The translations under genes and the position numbers were made by a program. DNA of 64,000 bases from NCBI GenBank assembly GCA_963750915.1, contig CAVVSF010000007.1:248001-312000 (forward strand). The letters run 5' to 3'. Under the pieces are notes generated by a model that was given only the letters and a program-made list of their open reading frames with translations, was not told the origin of the DNA and made no database searches. Shown one piece after another: positions 17,263 to 25,341 of this stretch. Position 1 is the first letter of the stretch. Each line of letters begins with the position of its first letter. This DNA comes from DATBJJ01 sp963750915 (lineage in GTDB: Bacteria; Acidobacteriota; Vicinamibacteria; Vicinamibacterales; 2-12-FULL-66-21).

Positions 17263-18153
17263 ATGTTCTATCGTGTGTCAGCCCTGCTGCTCGCGTTTCT
17301 CGCGCTGGAGATCGCGTCGCCGGGGACCGCAGCACCACAACCGTTCAGTTCACCGTCAACGATCGAAGAAATCCTCGTCGCGGAGCAGCATCTCGCCACC
17401 GCCCTCGCCGACGGCCACGACGCCAACGTCGATCGGCTCGTTGCCGACGATGCCCGGATCACGTCGGCGACCGGACAGTTCTTCGACGGAGCCAGCTGGG
17501 AAGCGAGGATGCTGGGCCGGACTCGCCCTGAGCTGCCCGTGCCGACCGCCCTCGACATTCGGCTCTACCGCAACCTCGCGCTCGTCCATGGCCGCGCCAC
17601 CGTCGCCGGCCCGGCGCCGCGCGATGTCTATGTGATGCGGGCCTGGGTGGAGGCCGGGGAGACGTGGCAGCTCGCGGCCCAGCACACGACCGACATCACG
17701 AAGAACGCCAGGGCGGAGCCGCCGACGTTCGCAACGCTCGGGCAGAAGATTCCTGCCGGGCCGACGCACACTGCGCCGGGCGCGAGCGCGCGGGAAAAGG
17801 CGGTCGTCCGCGCGATGCTCGACTCGCATCGCCGCTATTGGGCGAAGGACGTCGAGGGCTATCGCCGAACGATCGGGCGCGACCTGATCCGCAGCGCCGA
17901 GACCGGCGTGCGTCCGGGCACCGAGCTCGTCGCCTACATGGAGTCGAACCCGAGGCTGCCGGGCGAGCCGCCGGCCCAGCTCGAGATGTGGGCGCGCGTC
18001 TTCGGCAGCGTCGCGATCGGCGGCTGGCTCGACGCCGGCTCGAACTCGGTCGGCGCCGCAAGCCGCAACCGCTTCACCGTCGTCCTGGTCTGGCGCGACC
18101 AGCGCTGGCAGATCGTGCAGATTCAGAGTACAGGGGTGAAGTCGAGCGTTTAG
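17263..18153 (+). CDS. Exported protein with two SnoaL/DUF4440-like domains
   Basis: A 296-residue protein with a signal peptide (VSALLLAFLALEIASPGTAA). Two cystatin-like cone domains of the SnoaL/DUF4440 (NTF2-like) type can be seen. The first is at about 35-145 (ILVAEQHLATALADGHDANVDR, then QLAAQHTTDI). The second is at about 180-290 (AREKAVVRAMLDSHRRYW, then VLVWRDQRWQIVQIQSTG). These folds hold small ligands or act as hydrolase-like or isomerase-like domains; the function here is unknown. It is preceded by GGGGAATCG close to the start and followed by a heptamer array. Confidence 0.72.
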   Translation: MFYRVSALLLAFLALEIASPGTAAPQPFSSPSTIEEILVAEQHLATALADGHDANVDRLVADDARITSATGQFFDGASWEARMLGRTRPELPVPTALDIRLYRNLALVHGRATVAGPAPRDVYVMRAWVEAGETWQLAAQHTTDITKNARAEPPTFATLGQKIPAGPTHTAPGASAREKAVVRAMLDSHRRYWAKDVEGYRRTIGRDLIRSAETGVRPGTELVAYMESNPRLPGEPPAQLEMWARVFGSVAIGGWLDAGSNSVGAASRNRFTVVLVWRDQRWQIVQIQSTGVKSSV

Positions 18154-18160
18154 CAGAAAC

Positions 18161-18405
18161 GTGCGGGGTGCGGGGTGCGGGGTGCCTTGTGCCTGGTGCT
18201 CGATGTGCTGGGTGCGAGGGTGCCGGGTGCAAGGGTGCTTGGTGCTACGTGCTACGTGCTTCTCACCCTCGCGCCGTAGCAGCCGGCACCCTCGCACAGC
18301 GCACCTTCGCACGACTCGCACCCTCGCACGACGCACCCTCGCACCCGGCACTTCGCACTTCGCACATCGAGCACCCAGGCACCAGGCACCAAGCACCAAG
18401 CACAT
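18161..18405. repeat. Long heptamer array folding back on itself (GTGCxxx / GCACxxx)
   Basis: The left half (18161-18263) repeats GTGC plus three variable bases at a period of 7. The right half (18286-18405) repeats GCAC in the same rhythm and is the reverse complement in type. Together they could form a very long imperfect hairpin. The array lies between two genes in the same direction and ends just before the importer ATPase start. Confidence 0.8.
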
Positions 18406-18406
18406 G

Positions 18407-18427
18407 CGGCCGATATAAACTCGGCCG
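18407..18427 (+). promoter_or_regulatory. CGGCCGA inverted repeat around TATAAA, directly before ATG
   Basis: The arms CGGCCGA (18407-18413) and TCGGCCG (18421-18427) flank TATAAAC. The start codon of the ABC ATPase follows immediately at 18428 with no ribosome binding site. TATAAA would be well placed as a -10 box for a leaderless transcript, and the palindrome could be an operator. No good -35 box is seen. Confidence 0.4.
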
Positions 18428-19981
18428 ATGCTGCTCGAGGCGACCGGGATTACCAAGGCTTTCGCCGGCGTCCAGGCGCTGCGCGGCGTCTCGTTCGACG
18501 TCCGTGCGGGCGAAGTCCACGCGCTCCTCGGTGAGAACGGTGCCGGCAAGTCGACGCTGATCAAGATCATCACCGGCGCCGAGCAGCCGGACTCGGGTCG
18601 GCTCGCCGTTGCCGGCGCGCCGGTCGCGGCGATGACGCCGGCGCTCTCGCGGACGCTCGGCATCGCCGCCATCTACCAGCAGCCGGCCCTGTTCCCCGAC
18701 CTGACCGTCGCCGAGAATATCGCGCTCGCCCTCGAGGCGACGCGGCCGTGGGAGCGGATCGACTGGCCCGGGCGGCGCCGCCGCGCCGCGGCGCTGCTCG
18801 AGCGCATCGGCGCCGCCATCGATCCCGACCGCCTGATCGAGTCGCTCAGCATGCCGGAGCAGCAGATCGTCGAGATCGCCAAGGCGATCGGCGCCGACGC
18901 CCGCATCGTCATCATGGACGAGCCGACCGCGGCGCTGACCGAGCGCGAAGTCAGCCACCTCTTCGACATCGTCGCGCACCTGCGCCACCAGGGGGCCGGC
19001 ATCGTCTACATCACGCATCGCCTCGACGAGGTGTTCGCGCTCGCCGATCGCGTGACCGTGCTGCGCGACGGCGTGTCGGTGGCGACGCGGACGGCCGCCG
19101 GCCTGACCCGGGGCGAGGTCATCGCGCTGATGATCGGGCGCGAGCTCGAGACGGTCTTTCCCAAGCGGGCGATCCCGCGTGGCGAGGTTGCGCTCGAGCT
19201 GCGCGGGATCACCAACCGGGCCGCCGGCATCCGCGACGTCTCGCTGACGGTGCACCGCGGCGAAGTGCTCGGCATCGCCGGCCTCGTCGGCTCGGGACGG
19301 ACCCAGGTCGCGGAAACCATTTTCGGCCTGACGCCGGCCGACAGCGGCGACGTCCTCGTCGAGGGCGCACCCGTGCGCATCGGATCGCCGGCGGACGCGA
19401 TCCGCGCCGGCATCGCCTACGTCCCCGAGGACCGGCGCCAGCACGGCGTCGTCCTCGAGATGTCCGTTGCCGCGAACGCCAGCCTCGCCAGCCTCGATCG
19501 GGTGTCGCGCTCCGGGCTGATCGACGATGCAGCCGAGCGGCGCGCGGCCCAGCAGCACGTCGATCGATTCCGCATCAAGACGGCGTCGCTCGACGACGAG
19601 GTCGGCACGTTGTCCGGCGGCAACCAGCAGAAGGTCGCCCTGGCGCGCTGGCTGTCGACGTCGCCGCGCGTGCTCCTGCTCGACGAGCCGACCCAGGGCG
19701 TCGACGTCGGCTCGAAAGCGGAGATTCACGCCCTGATGCAGGATCTCGCCGAGCGCGGCCTCGCCATCGTCATGATCTCGTCGGAGCTGCCGGAGATCCT
19801 GGGCATGAGCGACCGCATCGCCGTCATGCACGGCGGCAGCGTCCGCGCGGTCGTCGATCGTGCCGACGCGTCCCAGGCGCGGATCATGGCGATCGCGCTC
19901 GCCGAGAACGAGGCCGAGCCCGAGGCCGAGGACAAGAACGAGGCCGGCGGCGATACCGGTGCCGCCGGAGCCGCGGAGTGA
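18428..19981 (+). CDS. Sugar/AI-2-type ABC importer, tandem ATPase
   Basis: A 517-residue protein with two fused nucleotide-binding domains, as in RbsA, RhaT and LsrA. The first domain has Walker A GENGAGKST and Walker B IVIMDEPTAALT; its signature reads LSMPEQQ, a common variation. The second domain has a degenerate Walker A (GLVGSGRTQ) and a good signature LSGGNQQK with LLLDEPTQGVD. It powers uptake through the two permeases that follow. The C-terminus is a run of Glu and Ala that looks dispensable. Its stop overlaps the GTG of the first permease. Confidence 0.92.
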   Translation: MLLEATGITKAFAGVQALRGVSFDVRAGEVHALLGENGAGKSTLIKIITGAEQPDSGRLAVAGAPVAAMTPALSRTLGIAAIYQQPALFPDLTVAENIALALEATRPWERIDWPGRRRRAAALLERIGAAIDPDRLIESLSMPEQQIVEIAKAIGADARIVIMDEPTAALTEREVSHLFDIVAHLRHQGAGIVYITHRLDEVFALADRVTVLRDGVSVATRTAAGLTRGEVIALMIGRELETVFPKRAIPRGEVALELRGITNRAAGIRDVSLTVHRGEVLGIAGLVGSGRTQVAETIFGLTPADSGDVLVEGAPVRIGSPADAIRAGIAYVPEDRRQHGVVLEMSVAANASLASLDRVSRSGLIDDAAERRAAQQHVDRFRIKTASLDDEVGTLSGGNQQKVALARWLSTSPRVLLLDEPTQGVDVGSKAEIHALMQDLAERGLAIVMISSELPEILGMSDRIAVMHGGSVRAVVDRADASQARIMAIALAENEAEPEAEDKNEAGGDTGAAGAAE

Positions 19982-20940
19982 GTGTCTCGCCACGCCGTGA
20001 CGTCTCGGTCGCGGCCGCGATTGGCGCGCTCGCGGTCGTGCTCGCCGTCGTCTCACCCGGGTTCTTCACGGCGGCGAACCTGCTCGACCTGTTCCTCGCC
20101 AACCTGCCGGTGCTGATCGTCGCCCTCGGCATGACGCTCGTCATCCTGACCGGGCAGATCGATATCTCCGTCGGGTCACTGTTCGCGATCTGCGGCGTGA
20201 CCGCCGGCCTCCTCGCCAAGGCGGGCCTGCCCCTGCCGCTCGTTGCCGCCGGCGCCTGCGCCGCCGGGCTCGGCCTCGGGGCGCTCAACGGCGCGCTCGT
20301 GGCCTACGCCCGCATTCCATCGATCGTCGCCACGCTGGCGACGATGGTGGTGCTGCGAGAGGGTCTGCGCTGGACGACCGAGGGTGCGTGGATCCACGAT
20401 CTGCCGCTCCGGTTCCAGTGGCTGGGAACCTCGCAGGCGGTCTATCCCTTCGTCGCCGGCGCAACGGCGGCCGCGCTCGTCGCGTTCTTCGCCTGGGGCC
20501 TGCGGCATCTCGCCGCCGGGCGGGCGATCTACGCGACCGGATCGAACCAGGACGCCGCCCGCCTTGCCGGCATTCCGACCGCGTTCGTGACCGCCGCGGC
20601 GTTCGCGACACTCGGCGCCCTCACCGGCCTGGCGGCGCTGCTGAGCGTGGTGCGCTTCAATCAGATCCCCTCGAACGCCGGCCTCGGCTTCGAGCTCAAG
20701 GTCATCGCCGCGGTCGTCGTCGGCGGCGCTGCCATAAGTGGAGGGCGCGGACGCATCGGCGGCACGGTCCTCGGCGTCGTCCTGCTCGGCATGATCGGAC
20801 CGGCGCTGACGTTCCTCGGCGTCAACGCCTACTGGGAGCGCGCGATCCAGGGCGCGATCATCCTGACCGCCCTGCTCTTCGACGCGCTGCGGGCGCGGCC
20901 GGTGAGCCATGCGGCGGCGGTCGCGGCGGTCCGTTCATGA
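19978..20940 (+). CDS. ABC importer permease (BPD_transp_2, RhaP/LsrC-like)
   Basis: A 320-residue inner-membrane permease starting at GTG 19978, coupled to the ATPase by a GTGA overlap. It has about nine hydrophobic segments and the family motifs LVILTGQIDISVGSL (about 58-72), GALNGALVAYARIPSIVATL and a later GGRGRIGGTVLG. This branch transports pentoses, rhamnose, xylose or autoinducer-2. No catabolic genes lie nearby, so the substrate is open. Its stop overlaps the ATG of the next gene (ATGA). Confidence 0.92.
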   Translation: MSVSPRRDVSVAAAIGALAVVLAVVSPGFFTAANLLDLFLANLPVLIVALGMTLVILTGQIDISVGSLFAICGVTAGLLAKAGLPLPLVAAGACAAGLGLGALNGALVAYARIPSIVATLATMVVLREGLRWTTEGAWIHDLPLRFQWLGTSQAVYPFVAGATAAALVAFFAWGLRHLAAGRAIYATGSNQDAARLAGIPTAFVTAAAFATLGALTGLAALLSVVRFNQIPSNAGLGFELKVIAAVVVGGAAISGGRGRIGGTVLGVVLLGMIGPALTFLGVNAYWERAIQGAIILTALLFDALRARPVSHAAAVAAVRS

Positions 20941-23030
20941 CGCGGTCCGGGCGCAACGGCGAGTGGGTCCTGGCGGCGGCACTGGTCGCCGAGATCCTGG
21001 TCTTCTCGGCGGTCGCGCCGCAGTTCGCCACCGTCGGCAACTTCTTCGAGATCACCCGGCTCAGCGTCGAGCTCGGGTTGCTCGCCATCGCGTTGACGCC
21101 GGTGCTCATCGCGGGCGGCATCGATCTCTCGGTGGGTTCGATGATGGGCCTCGCGGCGGTGATGTTCGGTGTCGCCAACCGCGACTGGGGCCTGCCGGTC
21201 CCGGCGGCGATCGGCGTCAGCCTGATGACCGGGGCCGCGGGCGGAGCGCTGAACGCGACGCTGATCGCGCGCCTCGGGATTCCGCCGCTCATCGTCACCC
21301 TGGGCACGTTCTCGCTGTTCCGCGGCATCGCCGAGGGGATTACCGAGGCGGCAGTCAACTACACCGGCTTCGCGCCGGCCTTCCTCGCGCTCGGCCAGGG
21401 ATACCTCTGGGGCGTCGTCCCGGCGCAGCTGCCGATCTTCCTGCTCGTGCTCGCCGCCTACGTCGTGCTGCTCCATCGATCGGTCGTCGGTCGGGCGCTC
21501 TACGCGATCGGCTTCACGCCGGCGGGCGCGCGCTATGCCGGCATCCCGGTCGCACGGCGCCTTGGTCTCATCTACGTGCTGTCCGGCGTCGTCTCGAGCC
21601 TCGCGGCCGTCGTCTACGTCGCGCACCTCGGCCAGGCGCGCTCGGATGCCGGCAACGGCTACGAGCTCGACGCGATCACGGCGGTGGTGCTCGGCGGGAC
21701 GTCGGTCTTTGGCGGCCGCGGCACGCTCTGGGGCACGATGCTCGGCCTGTTCTCGATCTCCGTGCTGCGCAACGGCCTTCGCCTCGCGGCGCTGCCGTCC
21801 GAGCTCGCCGGCGTGCTCACCGGCATCCTGCTCCTGACGACGATCGCGATCGACCGATGGCGAACGCGAACCCGGGCGACGCCGGCGGCCGACCGCGGCG
21901 TTGGCGTATATTCAGCTGCGCCCGGGCTCGACCGGGTAAATGATGAAGACTTCAATAACGATGAGGACTTCGAGGTGAAGAACAGCCAGGTTGCCGTGCT
22001 CTGCGCGGCCATGCTCGCGGGCTCGATCATCGTCGCCGCCACCAACGTCTGGCTGGTGCGATCGCTCGTCTCGACGGCTCCCGCCTCGACGCCGGCGGCA
22101 TCGGCGGCACCCGCCGCGGCGCCGAAGGCGCGGCCGGTGATCGCGATGATGCCGAAGGCAAAGGGCGACCCCTACTTCGTCAGCTGCCGGGTCGGCGCGG
22201 AGGAAGCGGCGAAAGAGCTTGGCGTCGAGCTGATCTGGGACGGCCCGACCGGGCTCGACGCCGCCCGGCAGAACGAAGTCATCGACAACTGGATTACGCG
22301 CAAGGTCGACGTCATCGCCGTCGCGGTCGAGAATCGCGGCGGCATCTCGACCGTGCTGCGCAAGGCGCGCGAGCGCGGCATCAAGGTCCTGACCTGGGAC
22401 GCCGACGCCGAACCGGACGCGCGGGACTTCTTCGTCAACCAGGCGACCGCGGAAGGCATCGCCAACACCCTCACCGACGAGGCGGCGCGGTTGCTCGGCG
22501 GCCGCGGCGAGTTCGCGATCGTCACCGGCGCGCTGAGCGCCGCCAACCAGAACGAGTGGATCGCGTTCATCAAGCAGCGGCTGGCGAAGTACCCGGACCT
22601 GAAGCTGGCGACGATCCGGCCGAGCGACGACGACCGCGACAAGGCATTCGCCGAGACGCAGACGATCATGCGCGTGCACCCGAACGTGAAGCTGATCATG
22701 GCGATTTCGGCGCCGGCGGTGCCGGGCGCCGGCGAGGCCGTGCGCCAGGCGAATCGCAAGGACGTCAACGTCATCGGGCTGTCGCTGCCGAACATCAACA
22801 AGCCCTACGTCCACGCCGACGTCGTCCAGACGGTCGTCCTCTGGAACACCCGCGATCTCGGCTACGCGACGATCCAGGCGGCGGTGCAGATGCTCCGCGG
22901 CGGGCTCGCTGCGGGCGCGTCACAGGTCCAGGTCGGACGCCTGGGCGGGCTGGAGATTCGCGGCAGCGAGATCATCCTCGGCGCGCCGCTGAAGTTCACC
23001 AAGGCCAACATCGATCAGTTCGACTTCTAA
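20937..23030 (+). CDS. ABC importer permease fused to its periplasmic binding protein
   Basis: A single uninterrupted frame of 697 residues starting at ATG 20937. Residues 1-310 are a second permease (ALTPVLIAGGIDLSVGSMMG, GGTSVFGGRGTLWGTMLG). A linker with the duplicated motif NDEDFNNDEDF (about 336-346) follows. From about 347 there is a hydrophobic segment (VLCAAMLAGSIIVAATNVWLV) and a full binding protein of the RhaS/LsrB type: AMMPKAKGDPYFVSCRVGAEE, DGPTGLDAARQ, VLTWDADAEPDARDFFVNQ. In related systems these are two proteins. A GTG at 21975 (VKNSQVAVL) could restart translation and give a separate, signal-anchored binding protein, but its ribosome binding site is weak. Confidence 0.85.
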   Translation: MTRSGRNGEWVLAAALVAEILVFSAVAPQFATVGNFFEITRLSVELGLLAIALTPVLIAGGIDLSVGSMMGLAAVMFGVANRDWGLPVPAAIGVSLMTGAAGGALNATLIARLGIPPLIVTLGTFSLFRGIAEGITEAAVNYTGFAPAFLALGQGYLWGVVPAQLPIFLLVLAAYVVLLHRSVVGRALYAIGFTPAGARYAGIPVARRLGLIYVLSGVVSSLAAVVYVAHLGQARSDAGNGYELDAITAVVLGGTSVFGGRGTLWGTMLGLFSISVLRNGLRLAALPSELAGVLTGILLLTTIAIDRWRTRTRATPAADRGVGVYSAAPGLDRVNDEDFNNDEDFEVKNSQVAVLCAAMLAGSIIVAATNVWLVRSLVSTAPASTPAASAAPAAAPKARPVIAMMPKAKGDPYFVSCRVGAEEAAKELGVELIWDGPTGLDAARQNEVIDNWITRKVDVIAVAVENRGGISTVLRKARERGIKVLTWDADAEPDARDFFVNQATAEGIANTLTDEAARLLGGRGEFAIVTGALSAANQNEWIAFIKQRLAKYPDLKLATIRPSDDDRDKAFAETQTIMRVHPNVKLIMAISAPAVPGAGEAVRQANRKDVNVIGLSLPNINKPYVHADVVQTVVLWNTRDLGYATIQAAVQMLRGGLAAGASQVQVGRLGGLEIRGSEIILGAPLKFTKANIDQFDF

Positions 23031-23053
23031 CACGCAGTTCGACTTCTGACACG
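23016..23053. repeat. 18-bp tandem duplication spanning a stop codon
   Basis: CAGTTCGACTTCTAACACG is followed at once by CAGTTCGACTTCTGACACG. The first copy holds the end and TAA stop of the importer fusion gene; the second is outside it, with TGA in the same place. Confidence 0.8.
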
Positions 23054-23501
23054 GCGCACCAGCAGAGGCGGCCCGCGAGCGCCTGACGGCAGCGTCGCAG
23101 GGCCTGCCCTGAGCAGCTCGGGACCGCCGCACCACGGCGTCTCAGCGCGATCACCTCAGACGCCGATCAGTTCGCGTCGCGAGAGCCGCGGCGAGACTGG
23201 CTGGCGAGGCCCGTGGAGCGAGCCGACACGCTGCGAAGCAGGAACGGTGGCGCAGCGATTCCTCGCGTCGTGTTCCGTCCATGTGATCCGTGCCATCGCT
23301 AGATAGCTATGTCGGGCCGCGAGCGCCTGACGACCGTCGCTGTTAGCCAGCTCCTACACGACGCGGCAGCGACAGCGTACGAGCGGAGGCGCCGTTCCCG
23401 GCGAGCGGAGGCGGGCCTGGACAGCCAGCTTGCCCTGAGCGGCGTCGAAGGGGCCTCGCCGCGGCGTCTCTGCGCGAGGGCAGCAATCACTTTGTCCCCA
23501 C

Positions 23502-23766
23502 GTGAACCGCGGGCGTGACGACGTCGGGCCGGGGCGCCGACTTCGCGCCGTGGAAAACGGACCCTCCGCGGCGCGGCTCACGGTGCGGCGGCGGCTTGGG
23601 GTCTGTCGGACGCCGGTAAAGCATCGGTTCAGCCTCGAGGGACCTCGACCGCCTGGGACGAATCAGCGCCGCCGCCGACGGGACCCGCTGCGGGCCCGTT
23701 TACTGCCTGCGCTGTCACGGCGCTCACACGGCGCCCGGCCCGACGTCGTCACGCCCGCGGTTGACC
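23502..23766. mobile_element. MITE-like unit with ~37-bp terminal inverted repeats, copy 1
   Basis: The left end GTGAACCGCGGGCGTGACGA and its continuation (23502-23539) match the reverse complement of the right end (23729-23766) at about 36 of 38 positions. The interior has no gene. This copy and copy 2 differ at only a few positions over 265 bases. Confidence 0.6.
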
Positions 23767-24135
23767 GTGATCGACGGCGCTCTCCCGTCACGAGAGCCGC
23801 GGCGAGGCCCATTCGACGACGCTCAGGGCAGGCTGGTTGGCCTGGCCCGTGGAGCGAGCCGACGCGCGGCGAAGCAGGAACGGCGGCGCAGCGATTCCTC
23901 GCGTCGTGTTCCGTCCATGTGATCCGTGCCGCCGCTAGATAGCTATGTCGGGCCGAGAGCGCCTGACGACTGCCGCTGCTGGACAGCTCCTACACGACGC
24001 GGCAGCGGCAGCGTACGAGCGGAGGCGCCGTTCCCGGCGAGCGGAGTCGGGCCTGGCCAGCCAGGTTGCCCTGAGCGGCGTCGAAGCGCCTCGTCGCGGC
24101 GTCTCTGCGCGAGGGCAGCGATCACTTGTGCCCAC

Positions 24136-24400
24136 GTGAACCGCGGGCATGACGACGTCGGGCCGGGGCGCCGACTTCGCGCCGTGGAAAACGGACCCTC
24201 CGCGGCGCGGCTCACGGTGCGGCGGCGGCTTGGGGTCTGCCGGACGCCGGTAAAGCATCGGTTCAGCCTCGAGGGACCTCGACCGCCTGGGACGAATCAG
24301 CGCCGCCGCCGACGGGACCCGCTGCGGGCCCGTTTACTGCCTGCGCTGTCACGGCGCTCACACGGCGCCCGGCCCGACGTCGTCACGCCCGCGGGTGACC
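24136..24400. mobile_element. MITE-like unit with ~37-bp terminal inverted repeats, copy 2
   Basis: Same unit as copy 1, with ends at 24136-24173 and 24363-24399 (about 34 of 38 positions pair). No transposase is encoded in the window. Confidence 0.6.
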
Positions 24401-24524
24401 GTGATCGACGGCGCTCTCCCGTCACGAGCGCCGCGGCGAGGCTGGCTGGCCAGGCCCGGGGAGCGAGCGACACGCTGCGAAGCAGGAACGGCGGCGCAGC
24501 GAGACGACGTAGGGGCGACGCGCG

Positions 24525-25172
24525 TCAGCGCGCGTTTCGCGCCCGCGCGAAGAACGCGTGCGTCTGGCGGACGTAGGCCAGCCCTTCCTCGGCGCTGCCC
24601 CACCCCGTCACCTTCGAGAACTTGCCCGGCTCGTGCTCCTTGTAGTGGGCAAAATAGCGGCCCATGCGGGACTTGGCGGCGTCTGTGAGTTGATACCGCG
24701 GACGCCCGTCCGCGCCGCGCGGCGACAGTACGATCTTGGAATCGAGCCCCTTCTCGTCCTCCATGTGCATGATGCCGACGGCGATCCCGGCCACCGCCGT
24801 TCCACCTTCGATCGGCGGCCCGAGGACGAGCGCGTCGAAAGGGTCGCCGTCGTACCAAACGGTCTGCGGCACGAAGCCGTAGTTCACTGGGTAGCCGCCG
24901 ACCGACGCCGGCATCACGCGATCGACGACGCGCCTGTTGGCGGCAATGTCGAGCTCCCACTTGCGGCGTTCGCCGCGCCGGATCTCGACATACGCGTTGA
25001 CCGTGCCGTCGGGGTTGAGCGGCGCCGGGTCGCGCCAGACATGCGAGCCTGGGGTGGTCGCGGCGGCGAGACTCCTCGTCAGCTGAGCCGCCGCGGCCTC
25101 CGGCAGCGTTGCCGGTGGCGGCGCGGATTGCAGGCCCAGCAGCAGGACGCACAGCGTCGCCAGTAATTTCAT
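24525..25172 (-). CDS. ppa: Family I inorganic pyrophosphatase with signal peptide
   Basis: A 215-residue protein. Residues 1-17 (KLLATLCVLLLGLQSAPP) form a Sec signal peptide, so the enzyme should leave the cytoplasm. The catalytic region is well kept: YVEIRRGERRKWELD, YPVNYGFVPQT, the metal-binding YDGDPFDALVLGPP and MEDEKGLDSKIV. It hydrolyses pyrophosphate to phosphate. Most family I enzymes are cytosolic and lack such a leader; an exported form would recover phosphate outside the membrane. It stands alone, divergent from the DUF1592 gene. Confidence 0.85.
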   Translation of the reverse strand: MKLLATLCVLLLGLQSAPPPATLPEAAAAQLTRSLAAATTPGSHVWRDPAPLNPDGTVNAYVEIRRGERRKWELDIAANRRVVDRVMPASVGGYPVNYGFVPQTVWYDGDPFDALVLGPPIEGGTAVAGIAVGIMHMEDEKGLDSKIVLSPRGADGRPRYQLTDAAKSRMGRYFAHYKEHEPGKFSKVTGWGSAEEGLAYVRQTHAFFARARNAR

Positions 25173-25341
25173 GGCCAGATTGTAGAGGGTTCCTGCTCCA
25201 GGTTTCGCCTTCTGTTCACGTGACGCGCCGGCGCGAGCTGATCGGCTTGATCTGTCCGCGCCGGATCTTCATAATCGGTAAACGTTTAAGGGTCGCGGGC
25301 ACGTTCCGCCCAGAACTCGGATCCGGATCACAGGGGGGTGC

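Larger units (their letters stand above)
23054..24524. repeat. Gene-free composite tandem repeat, period about 635 bp
   Basis: Two nearly full copies (about 23175-23790 and 23775-24425), part of a third (about 24400-24505) and a diverged, internally deleted copy (about 23065-23165) lie head to tail. Shared anchors: GAAGCAGGAACG at 23234, 23871 and 24479; AGATAGCTATGTCGGGCCG at 23301 and 23937; GACGACGTCGGGCCGGGGCG at 23517 and 24151. Each full copy has a variable half, with strings of the CCCTGAGCGGCGTCGAAG type, and a 265-bp half that is almost unchanged. Open frames inside it are arginine-rich and duplicated, as expected from translating a repeat; I do not accept them as genes. Confidence 0.85.

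Noticed and set aside
23502..24576. Two long Arg-rich open frames with near-identical halves
   Set aside because: They are translations of the tandem repeat, have no protein-like composition or ribosome binding site, and run into the pyrophosphatase gene on the other strand.
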